DNA of 64,000 bases from contig JAHHQO010000006.1 of NCBI GenBank assembly GCA_020026335.1, positions 66,351 through 130,350 of the forward strand. The letters run 5' to 3'. The notes beneath the pieces were generated by a model that made no database searches, had not been told where the DNA came from, and worked only from the letters and a program-made list of their open reading frames with translations. The position numbers were made by a program, and so were the translations under genes. Source of the DNA: Alistipes sp. GTDB taxonomy: Bacteria > Bacteroidota > Bacteroidia > Bacteroidales > Rikenellaceae. Positions 44,199-51,380 of the stretch are shown piece after piece. Numbering within the stretch: the stretch's first letter is position 1; each line of letters starts with the position of its first letter.

Positions 44199-46331
44199 AT
44201 GAGAGCTAAATTTTCAGAATTGACATACGAAGCAACCGCACAGTGCGGTTGCTCAAAAGAGAGCCACGAGCAGGAACCGTGGCTGACAGCCGAGCGTATC
44301 CCCGTGAAGGGTACCTACACGGCCGAAGATCTCGAAGGCATGGAGCACCTGAACTATTCGGCAGGTTTGGCCCCCTTCCTCAGAGGTCCCTATTCGACAA
44401 TGTATGTGATGCGTCCGTGGACCATCCGTCAGTACGCAGGTTTCTCGACCGCCGAGGAGTCCAACGCTTTCTACCGTCGTAACCTGGCGGCAGGTCAGAA
44501 GGGTCTGTCGGTGGCATTCGACCTGGCTACACACCGTGGCTACGATGCCGACCATCCGCGTGTTGTGGGTGATGTGGGTAAGGCCGGTGTGTCGATTTGC
44601 TCGGTAGAGGATATGAAGGTGCTCTTCAACGGTATTCCTCTGGACAAGATGTCAGTGTCGATGACCATGAACGGTGCCGTGTTGCCTATCCTGGCGTTCT
44701 ACATCGTGACCGGTCTGGAGCAGGGTTGCACCCTCGACCAGATGGCAGGTACCATTCAGAACGATATTCTCAAGGAGTTCATGGTGCGTAACACCTACAT
44801 CTATCCCCCCGAGTTCTCGATGCGTATCATCGCCGACATCTTCGAGTACACCTCGAAGAACATGCCCAAGTTCAACTCCATCTCTATCTCGGGTTACCAC
44901 ATGCAGGAGGCAGGTGCAACTGCCGACATCGAGTTGGCCTACACCCTCGCCGATGGTTTGGAGTACCTGCGTGCAGGTATCAACGCCGGTATGTCGGTCG
45001 ATACCTTCGCACCCCGTCTGTCGTTCTTCTGGGCTATCGGTATGAACCACTTCATGGAGATTGCCAAGATGCGTGCAGGTCGTATGCTGTGGGCGAAGAT
45101 TGTCAAGCAGTTCAACCCCCAGAACCCCAAGTCGTCGGCTCTGCGTACCCACTCGCAGACTTCGGGTTGGTCGCTCACCGAGCAGGACCCCTTCAACAAC
45201 GTGGGTCGTACAGCCATCGAGGCAATGGGTGCAGCTCTGGGTCACACCCAGTCACTCCACACCAACGCGCTCGACGAGGCTATTGCACTGCCTACCGACT
45301 TCTCGGCACGTATTGCCCGTAACACCCAGATTTATATCCAGAACGAGACTTCGGTTTGCCGCGAGGTAGACCCCTGGGCAGGTTCTTACTACGTAGAGAC
45401 CCTGACCAACGAAATCGCTCACAAGGCTTGGGAGCACATTCAGGAAATCGAGAAGCTCGGCGGTATGGCCAAGGCTATCGAGACCGGTATTCCCAAGATG
45501 CGTATCGAGGAGGCTTCGGCTCGCAAGCAGGCACGTATCGACTCCGGTGAGGAGAAGATTATCGGTCTGAACGAGTTCCGTCTGGAGAAAGAGGCTCCCA
45601 TCGACATCCTCGCCGTGGACAACACCGCCGTTCGCGAGAGTCAGATCAAGCGCCTCAACGAGTTGAAGGCCAACCGTGACGATGCAGCCGTGAAGAAGGC
45701 TTTGGACGCCATCACCGAGTGTGTGAAGACCAAGCAGGGCAACCTGTTGGAGCTGGCCGTCGAGGCAGCCAAGGTTCGCGCCACACTGGGCGAGATTTCC
45801 GATGCTTGCGAGGTTGTCGTAGGTCGCTATAAGGCAGTTATTCGTTCCATCTCAGGAGTATACAGTTCAGAAGTGAAAAACGATAAGAGTTTCCAGCACG
45901 CCAAGGAGCTGTGCGCAGAGTTTGCCAAGAAGGAGGGACGTCAGCCCCGTATCATGATTGCCAAGTTGGGTCAGGACGGTCACGACCGTGGTGCCAAGGT
46001 GGTTGCAACAGGTTACGCCGACATCGGCTTCGATGTCGATATGGGTCCCCTGTTCCAGACTCCCGCCGAGGCTGCCAAGCAGGCTGTCGAGAATGACGTT
46101 CACGTAGTCGGTGTTTCGTCACTCGCTGCCGGTCACCTCACCCTCGTACCTCAGATTATCGCCGAGCTGAAGAAGTTGGGCCGTGAGGATATCATCGTCA
46201 TCGTGGGCGGTGTCATTCCTCACCAGGACTACGACGAGCTCTACCGCGATGGTGCTGCGGCTATCTTCGGCCCCGGTACTCCCATCTCGACAGCAGCTAT
46301 CAAGATGCTTGAGATTCTGTTGGCGGACTAA
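44199..46331 (+). CDS. mutB: Methylmalonyl-CoA mutase, large (catalytic) subunit
   Basis: 710 residues. The barrel domain (~40-550) has PFLRGPYSTMYVMRPWTIRQYAG with the substrate-binding Tyr, SVAFDLATHRGYD and the RMLWAKIVKQFNP block. The C-terminal B12 domain carries DGHDRG at residues 593-598, whose His595 would be the lower cobalt ligand, plus GVSSLAAGH and VGGVIPHQDY. Together with MutA it forms the active dimer. It starts 2 nt after mutA; a terminator lies at 46355-46396. The epimerase and the MeaB chaperone are not in the window. Confidence 0.97.
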   Translation: MRAKFSELTYEATAQCGCSKESHEQEPWLTAERIPVKGTYTAEDLEGMEHLNYSAGLAPFLRGPYSTMYVMRPWTIRQYAGFSTAEESNAFYRRNLAAGQKGLSVAFDLATHRGYDADHPRVVGDVGKAGVSICSVEDMKVLFNGIPLDKMSVSMTMNGAVLPILAFYIVTGLEQGCTLDQMAGTIQNDILKEFMVRNTYIYPPEFSMRIIADIFEYTSKNMPKFNSISISGYHMQEAGATADIELAYTLADGLEYLRAGINAGMSVDTFAPRLSFFWAIGMNHFMEIAKMRAGRMLWAKIVKQFNPQNPKSSALRTHSQTSGWSLTEQDPFNNVGRTAIEAMGAALGHTQSLHTNALDEAIALPTDFSARIARNTQIYIQNETSVCREVDPWAGSYYVETLTNEIAHKAWEHIQEIEKLGGMAKAIETGIPKMRIEEASARKQARIDSGEEKIIGLNEFRLEKEAPIDILAVDNTAVRESQIKRLNELKANRDDAAVKKALDAITECVKTKQGNLLELAVEAAKVRATLGEISDACEVVVGRYKAVIRSISGVYSSEVKNDKSFQHAKELCAEFAKKEGRQPRIMIAKLGQDGHDRGAKVVATGYADIGFDVDMGPLFQTPAEAAKQAVENDVHVVGVSSLAAGHLTLVPQIIAELKKLGREDIIVIVGGVIPHQDYDELYRDGAAAIFGPGTPISTAAIKMLEILLAD

Positions 46332-46354
46332 TCCCCCGACACTCAAAAATATCC

Positions 46355-46396
46355 ACAAAGGGTATGGCCAAATGCGGTCATACCCTTTGTTTTTTA
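46355..46396 (+). terminator. Intrinsic terminator after mutB
   Basis: A 12-bp stem (46355-46366 with 46379-46390) is followed by six T residues. Confidence 0.9.
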
Positions 46397-46404
46397 TATC
46401 TTTG
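46397..46404 (+). promoter_or_regulatory. Putative promoter -7 box for the lipoprotein-IMPase pair
   Basis: TATCTTTG immediately after the mutB terminator, 23 nt before the next ATG; no -33 TTG at the usual distance. Confidence 0.5.
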
Positions 46405-46427
46405 TCCCACAATCAAAACCCACAGCG

Positions 46428-46961
46428 ATGAAACACCTATTTGCATTACTACTTTCCGTGGCACTGCTGACGGCCTGCGACAATGTGCAAACCCAAGGCC
46501 AAGCCGCCGCACAACGTATCATGAAGGAGAACGTCATCGTCCCCGATAGCTACGAAGCCGTGGAGACCCGAGTGGATAGTCTCTACGCCGACATCAATTT
46601 CAACATGAATGCCTTTTCGATAGCCAAGCGTATTCTCACGATTGAGGGCAATGCCCCCCGAATGAGCGGTCAGAGCCCCACAGGGGGAGTTGTCGCAGAG
46701 TTGGAATCGCGCATACGCGCCCTCGACAGCCACCTCGACAAGGGCGCATTTGAGGGTTGGCGACTCCACCACCGCTACCGTGCCGCCAATGTGCAGGGCA
46801 AGGTGTTGGACGAGGAGGTCATCATCTTTGTAGATCCGGAGATGAAGGAGTGTCGCGGCATTCTCGACCTCTCGAACGGCAAGGCCGAGGAGGTGGAGCG
46901 TCTGCGCAAAATCATCGCCCGTGCGCTGAACAATGTCTCCACACCGACTGAACAAGAATAA
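46428..46961 (+). CDS. Small lipoprotein of unknown function
   Basis: 177 residues. The signal peptide ends in a lipobox with Cys17 (LLTAC). The mature part is helical and charged, with no domain I recognise; the middle has NVIVPDSYEAVETRVDSLY and the end is rich in Glu and Arg. It is preceded by a -7 box and followed after 15 nt by an inositol-monophosphatase-family gene, so the two are probably co-transcribed, but this gives no functional clue. Confidence 0.75.
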   Translation: MKHLFALLLSVALLTACDNVQTQGQAAAQRIMKENVIVPDSYEAVETRVDSLYADINFNMNAFSIAKRILTIEGNAPRMSGQSPTGGVVAELESRIRALDSHLDKGAFEGWRLHHRYRAANVQGKVLDEEVIIFVDPEMKECRGILDLSNGKAEEVERLRKIIARALNNVSTPTEQE

Positions 46962-46976
46962 ACCAAACATATCATC

Positions 46977-47759
46977 ATGGAAACAATATCACTGAACGCC
47001 ATCGTGGAGATTGTCCGCGAAGCGGCGCAGTACATGCTCACCGACTCGTTCGAAATCACCCAGAAAGACGGCTACACCAACATTGTCACCTCATCGGATG
47101 TGGCAGTGCAGGAGTTCCTCTGCGGCAAGTTGTCGCAGTTGTTGCCCGGCAGCGGTTTTCTGTGCGAGGAGGAGGACATGCAGGACAACTCACACGAATA
47201 CACATGGATTATCGACCCCATTGACGGCACGGCCAACTACAGCCGCGGTGTGGATACCTGCGCCATCTGCGTGGGACTGAAGCACCACGAGGAGATGGAG
47301 TGCGGCGTGGTATATCTACCGCGCACCAACGAGATGTTCTCGGCGCAGAAGGGCAAGGGTGCCTTCCGCAACGGACGACAGATTCATGTCTCGCAGCGTC
47401 CCTTCGAGAACGCCATTCTCTGCACCGCCCTGCCCGTCTATCACAAGGAGTACGCCCGTCTGTGTGGCGACATCATTCTCGATGCCATCAGCCAGTGCAA
47501 CGACTTCCGCCGTTTCGGTGCCTGCGCACCCGAATTGTGCTATGTGGCGATGGGTCGCTTCGAGCTGTTCTACGAGTATCTGCTCAGCCCGTGGGACTAT
47601 GCCGCCGCCTCAATTATCCTCACCGAGGCAGGAGGTGTCATCACGGCACGTGACGGCAGCAAGCTCGACATCTCCAACCCCGGAGGATTAGTGGCAGGCA
47701 ACAACCCCGAAAGCCACGCGAGAATACTCTCCATCGTAAGAAAGCACACCGGAGAGTAA
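46977..47759 (+). CDS. Inositol monophosphatase family protein
   Basis: 260 residues. The lithium-sensitive Mg-dependent phosphatase fold is clear: EEED near residues 64-67, the metal-binding DPIDGT at 80-85 in WIIDPIDGTANY, and the C-terminal SPWDYAAASIILTEAGG. In relatives the substrates are inositol phosphates, 3'-phosphoadenosine phosphate or fructose bisphosphate, and which applies here cannot be told. It follows a lipoprotein gene by 15 nt and ends before a strong terminator. Confidence 0.9.
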   Translation: METISLNAIVEIVREAAQYMLTDSFEITQKDGYTNIVTSSDVAVQEFLCGKLSQLLPGSGFLCEEEDMQDNSHEYTWIIDPIDGTANYSRGVDTCAICVGLKHHEEMECGVVYLPRTNEMFSAQKGKGAFRNGRQIHVSQRPFENAILCTALPVYHKEYARLCGDIILDAISQCNDFRRFGACAPELCYVAMGRFELFYEYLLSPWDYAAASIILTEAGGVITARDGSKLDISNPGGLVAGNNPESHARILSIVRKHTGE

Positions 47760-47782
47760 TCCCCCACCGTCATTTGACTACA

Positions 47783-47820
47783 CCCCCGAAACCTTTTCAT
47801 AGGTTTCGGGGGATTTTTTT
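47783..47820 (+). terminator. Intrinsic terminator after the IMPase-family gene
   Basis: A 12-bp stem (47783-47794 with 47801-47812) is followed by A and a T run. Confidence 0.9.
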
Positions 47821-47834
47821 TATCAGGGGGGGGG

Positions 47835-47877
47835 AAAAAAATACCGTCCCGATTTCGAGGTCGGGACGGTATTTTTT
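47835..47877. terminator. Second, symmetrical terminator between convergent genes
   Basis: A stem of about 17 bp (47835-47852 with 47861-47877) has A/T runs on both sides; on the minus strand it ends porX-tsaE-SRPBCC. Confidence 0.9.
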
Positions 47878-47902
47878 GAGGAGTCGCAACTCCGCAGACG
47901 AA

Positions 47903-48322
47903 TTACATGGGCGGCATCTGGCCGTTCATGGCTTTGGCAATGCCCTCGGCAATCTGGTCGAGACCCGACTGCAACTTGCTGCCAATCATCATCTTCATCA
48001 TCATGTTCAACTCGACATGAAGCACCAGACGCATACGGGTGTCGTAGTCCGAAACCTTGTGCAGCTGAATCCAGAAGGCGAAGTCGATGGGTACACCGCC
48101 CTGATCGCCGATAATCTTCACGTGTTTGTTCTCCACCTTCTCGTCGATGAGCAGACGCACGGTGAAGCCTTTGGCCTTGAACGAGCAGGTGCGCTCGGTC
48201 GCCTGCCAATCCTCAACCTTATCCTGCAAGGCAGGGGTGAGGTTCTCGAAGCTGCTGATGGCTGCGAAAATCTGTTCTACGGGACGGAGTATCTGATGTT
48301 GTTGCGAAACGTATTCTTTCAT
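47903..48322 (-). CDS. SRPBCC/START-like domain protein
   Basis: 139 residues. The pattern RPVEQIFAAISSFENL, then KAKGFTVRLLIDEKVENKHVKI, then a long C-terminal helix fits the SRPBCC (Bet v 1-like) fold, which binds hydrophobic ligands. The C-terminal stretch is Met-rich. No catalytic residues are recognisable and the function is unknown. It is third in the porX-tsaE unit, 35 nt after tsaE, and is followed by a terminator. Confidence 0.82.
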   Translation of the reverse strand: MKEYVSQQHQILRPVEQIFAAISSFENLTPALQDKVEDWQATERTCSFKAKGFTVRLLIDEKVENKHVKIIGDQGGVPIDFAFWIQLHKVSDYDTRMRLVLHVELNMMMKMMIGSKLQSGLDQIAEGIAKAMNGQMPPM

Positions 48323-48357
48323 AACGGGGTTGAATCTATTTTTGACGGATTTAAAAA

Positions 48358-48774
48358 TTAATCGATTTCAAAGGTGCGCGCCGACTCGCTGTTTACCGTG
48401 ATACGGATATTGACCGCGTCCTCGGGCAGGAGCTGCTCAATCTTCTCGGGCCACTCCACCAGACAGAGGTCGCCCGAATAGAAATACTCCTCGTAGCCGA
48501 AGTCGTAGGCCTCGCGGATGTCGTTGATACGATAGAAGTCGAAGTGATAGACATGGCGACCACTCTCGGTGTTGTACTGATTGACGATGGCAAATGTAGG
48601 GCTGGTGACGGTGTCTTCGGAACCCATCTTTGCCATGATTTCGCGGATGAGGGTGGTCTTTCCGGCCCCCATCTCTCCACGGAAAGCCACCACCGAACGA
48701 CGGCCGATAGCTTTGAGGATAGCTTCTGCCACTTCGGGCAGTTCGTCCTGTGAGGTAATGTGAATTGTTGTCAT
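48358..48774 (-). CDS. tsaE: tRNA threonylcarbamoyladenosine biosynthesis ATPase TsaE
   Basis: 138 residues from the ATG at 48774; an upstream in-frame start at 48825 would lie inside porX. It acts with TsaB and TsaD to install t6A at position 37 of ANN-decoding tRNAs. The P-loop GEMGAGKTT is at residues 33-41, followed by SPTFAIVNQY and HFDFYRI, and VEWPEKI near the end; all are family hallmarks. It lies 16 nt after porX. Confidence 0.96.
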   Translation of the reverse strand: MTTIHITSQDELPEVAEAILKAIGRRSVVAFRGEMGAGKTTLIREIMAKMGSEDTVTSPTFAIVNQYNTESGRHVYHFDFYRINDIREAYDFGYEEYFYSGDLCLVEWPEKIEQLLPEDAVNIRITVNSESARTFEID

Positions 48775-48790
48775 TTTATCTGTTTTTATT

Positions 48791-50341
48791 CTATTTCTTG
48801 GGTTGCAGCACGATGAACGGCACAATCATCTCCTCCATGGAGATACCGCCGTGCTGGAAGGTATTGCGGTAGTAACGGATGTGGCGGTTGGCATCGTTGC
48901 TATACACCAGAAAGTCGGTGTTGTAGGCAAAGATGTAACTCGAAGTGAGGTTGCCCGACGGCAGCTGCACATCCTCGGGACGCTGGATTTCGTAGACCTC
49001 ACGCGAGTTGTATGCAAGGTTGCGCCCCGTCTTGTAACGCAGGTTCGACGAGGTCTCCTTGTCGCCCACCACCTTCACGGGATTGTCCACACGTATGGTT
49101 CCGTGGTCGGAGGTAATCACGACGGTGTGTCCGCGCTCGGAGAGCAACTTGAGAATGGTGTAGAGGTCGGAGTGCTCGAACCACGAACGGGTCAGCGAAC
49201 GGAATGCCGCCTCGTCCTCGGTCAGTTCGCGAATGATGTCGGTCTCGGTACGCGCATGGGAGAGGATATCGAGGAAGTTGTAGACGATGACCGAGAAGTC
49301 GGCATCGTAGACCTTCTGAATGTTATCCACCAGCTTGCGACCCTGCTCGGGGCGTACCAGCTTGTCGAACGAGAATTTCCACTTCTTGCCGTTCTGTGTC
49401 ATCAGACGCTTGAGGAAGTCCTCCTCGTATTTGTTCTTGCCGCCCTCCTCGTTGTCGTTGAGCCACATGTTGGGCATCAGTCGGTCGATGGCCAGCGGCA
49501 TGAGACCCGCGAAGAGCGAGTTACGCGCATACTGGGTGGCGGTGGGCAAAATCGAGCAATAGAAATCGTCCTCCTCGACATCGTAGAATCCGCGCAGGAG
49601 CGAGGAAATCGAACGCCACTGGTCGTAACGGAAGTTGTCGATGAGCAGGAGCGTGGTCTTCTGATGCTTGTCCGCCACGGGGAAGATACGGCTGCGCATG
49701 AGGGTGTGCGACATGGTGGGAATGTCGTCCACCTTGCGGTTAATCCAATTGTAATAGTTGCGGCGCACGAACTTCGAGAACTCCTGATTGGCCTCGTTCT
49801 TCTGATACATGAGCACCTCCTTGATGCTCTGGTCGGACGAGGAATCCAACTCTATCTCCCAGTTGGTCAGACGGCGGTAGAGCAGGCACCAGTCGCGGAA
49901 CGAGTCGGCCATCTGCAACGACTGCGAGATGCGTCCGAACTCCGAACGGTAGTCTGCCGTGGTCTGCTCGGTGACCAGCTGCTGGGAGTGGACAATCTTC
50001 TTGATGGAGAGCAACACCTGATTGGGGTTCACGGGCTTGATGAGGTAGTCGGCAATCTTCGAACCGACAGCCTTGTCCATGATGTTCTCCTCCTCACTCT
50101 TGGTGACCATAATCACGGGAGTGGTGGGTCGTATCTCCTTTATCTTAGGCAGGGTCTCGAGTCCTGTCATTCCGGGCATCATCTCGTCGAGAATAATCAG
50201 GTCGTAGGCTTCGTCGGAAACCATCTCCAACGCATCGTAACCGTTGTTGCAGGTTTCCACCTCGTAACCCTTTTGTTTGAGAAACAGCACATGAGGTTTC
50301 AAAAGTTCAACCTCATCGTCTACCCAAAGTATCTTGACCAT
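48791..50341 (-). CDS. porX: PorX-type response regulator with PglZ/alkaline-phosphatase domain
   Basis: 516 residues from the ATG at 50341 (a longer frame to 50509 passes through the promoter). The N-terminal receiver has DDE at 8-10, the phospho-acceptor Asp52 in LDEMMPG, Thr80 and Lys102 in IKPV. A helical linker follows, then a PglZ-type domain (~residues 255-500) with LLIDNFRYDQWRS and VVITSDHGT, residues that bind metal in the alkaline phosphatase superfamily. In Porphyromonas and Flavobacterium PorX controls the type IX secretion system, but homologues also occur in species without T9SS. No PorY kinase or T9SS gene is in this window. Confidence 0.9.
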   Translation of the reverse strand: MVKILWVDDEVELLKPHVLFLKQKGYEVETCNNGYDALEMVSDEAYDLIILDEMMPGMTGLETLPKIKEIRPTTPVIMVTKSEEENIMDKAVGSKIADYLIKPVNPNQVLLSIKKIVHSQQLVTEQTTADYRSEFGRISQSLQMADSFRDWCLLYRRLTNWEIELDSSSDQSIKEVLMYQKNEANQEFSKFVRRNYYNWINRKVDDIPTMSHTLMRSRIFPVADKHQKTTLLLIDNFRYDQWRSISSLLRGFYDVEEDDFYCSILPTATQYARNSLFAGLMPLAIDRLMPNMWLNDNEEGGKNKYEEDFLKRLMTQNGKKWKFSFDKLVRPEQGRKLVDNIQKVYDADFSVIVYNFLDILSHARTETDIIRELTEDEAAFRSLTRSWFEHSDLYTILKLLSERGHTVVITSDHGTIRVDNPVKVVGDKETSSNLRYKTGRNLAYNSREVYEIQRPEDVQLPSGNLTSSYIFAYNTDFLVYSNDANRHIRYYRNTFQHGGISMEEMIVPFIVLQPKK

Positions 50342-50361
50342 AATGTAATTTTTAGTGATTG

Positions 50362-50395
50362 CAAAATTAGTTATATTTCTATAAATAAACGCAAA
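50362..50395 (-). promoter_or_regulatory. Putative promoter for porX-tsaE
   Basis: On the minus strand TTTG (50395-50392), 22-nt spacer, TAATTTTG (50369-50362), 20 nt before the porX ATG. This supports the short start. Confidence 0.6.
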
Positions 50396-50657
50396 AATGG
50401 CTCCCTTTATTGAGTGGCGGGGCGGGATTAATTTCCCATCGGGCGCAGGCGCACGCCACGGGGCACTTTCCGGGGAAGGAAAGTGCGGAACAATATATTT
50501 GAGCCTCAATCCGTTATAGAATTACAACCGTCCGAATCGGGGAAAGTCGGCTATCGACAGAAACGATAACGCAAACCACCCCAAGAGAGTTGTTACAAAA
50601 TTGTTATCCTGCTGGAAGAGTGGAAAGTAGGTCGCGGAATAAAAAAAAAGATTTTTT
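50396..50657. other. Gene-free stretch between porX and HU promoters
   Basis: No reading frame of note. It contains a 9-bp hairpin (50463-50471 with 50478-50486), a TATATTTG box at 50494-50501 on the plus strand without a -33 partner, and an A9-GA-T run near 50641-50660. A small RNA starting near 50508 is conceivable. Confidence 0.4.
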
Positions 50658-50688
50658 TTTGCGGTTAACCAAATAAAGCGTATATTTG
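50658..50688 (+). promoter_or_regulatory. Putative strong promoter for HU
   Basis: TTTG (50658-50661), 19-nt spacer, TATATTTG (50681-50688): a perfect Bacteroidota promoter, about 75 nt before the ATG. Confidence 0.7.
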
Positions 50689-50762
50689 CAATCCAAAATG
50701 TGGAAGTCAGTGACTTAGACACTACGGCAACTTATTTTAACAATATATATACACATAAAGAC

Positions 50763-51035
50763 ATGACAAAAGCAGACATCGTAAGCGAAATCGCAAAAAG
50801 TACAGGTATCGAGAAGGTACAGGTACAGGCGGTCGTTGAAGCTTTTATGGACAGCATCAAGGATTCGCTGACCGCCAATAATAATGTTTATCTTCGTGGT
50901 TTCGGCAGCTTCATCGTCAAGAAACGCGCACAGAAAGTTGCCCGTAATATTTCGAAGAAAACAACCATTACAATTCCCGAACATAACATTCCTGCATTCA
51001 AACCCGCAAAGAGTTTTGCAGCGAAAGTAAAATAA
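50763..51035 (+). CDS. HU-family DNA-binding protein
   Basis: 90 residues from the ATG at 50763; the longer frame to 50700 crosses the leader and is rejected. It is a dimeric nucleoid protein that bends DNA. MTKADIVSEIAKSTGI, then the VYLRGFGSFIVKKR signature and NIPAFKPAKSF are canonical. It starts the HU - 29-residue basic protein - rng group, probably from the promoter at 50658-50688. Confidence 0.96.
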   Translation: MTKADIVSEIAKSTGIEKVQVQAVVEAFMDSIKDSLTANNNVYLRGFGSFIVKKRAQKVARNISKKTTITIPEHNIPAFKPAKSFAAKVK

Positions 51036-51065
51036 TTATTATAAACCATTAAAATCTTAAGGACT

Positions 51066-51155
51066 ATGCCAAACGGAAAGAAGCATAAGCGTCACAAGAT
51101 GGCAACCCACAAACGTAAGAAGCGTTTGCGTAAGAACCGTCACAAGCACAAGTAG
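51066..51155 (+). CDS. bS22/COX24-like 29-residue basic ribosomal protein
   Basis: 29 residues, 18 of them Lys, Arg or His; the start is MPNGKKHKRHKM and the core HKRKKRLRKNRHK resembles the COX24/AURKAIP1 domain of mitochondrial mS38 and the mycobacterial bS22. Family knowledge: such peptides sit in the small subunit near the decoding centre. The ATG at 51066 is 30 nt after the HU stop. In many Bacteroidota it lies between HU and rng, as here. It is too short for ordinary gene finders. The family match rests on composition and context, so a distant relationship is possible. Confidence 0.75.
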   Translation: MPNGKKHKRHKMATHKRKKRLRKNRHKHK

Positions 51156-51187
51156 AAAGTTGCACAACTTATGTGCTCATTTATAGA

Positions 51188-51380
51188 TAAAGCTAAAGGA
51201 GCATTGCTCTTTTAGCTTTACCTATTTAAAAAAAAGCGGTCTCACCGCACGGCCGAAAGGCCCTCACAGATGTCGCAAGACACCATTTTTCAAGACTTTG
51301 AAGTTCTCCGCCACTTCACCACAAAAGACGGACAATAATTCATCACTCCGCGCCCCGAAACGGCGCGTCAAAGCATATAC
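51188..51380 (+). promoter_or_regulatory. Structured leader upstream of rng
   Basis: A 15-bp hairpin with one G-T pair (51188-51202 with 51206-51220) lacks a T tract. Four short hairpins follow: 51236-51248 (GCGGT/ACCGC), 51251-51262 (GGCC-GAAA-GGCC), 51271-51282 (TGTC-GCAA-GACA) and 51349-51367 (CGCGCC/GGCGCG), the last ending 13 nt before the ATG. Two loops are GNRA. No promoter box is seen, so rng is probably read from the HU promoter. Confidence 0.55.

Noticed and set aside
51188..51220. Hairpin after the bS22-like gene as an intrinsic terminator
   Set aside because: The stem is strong, but no T tract follows on either strand, and rng downstream has no promoter of its own that I can see.
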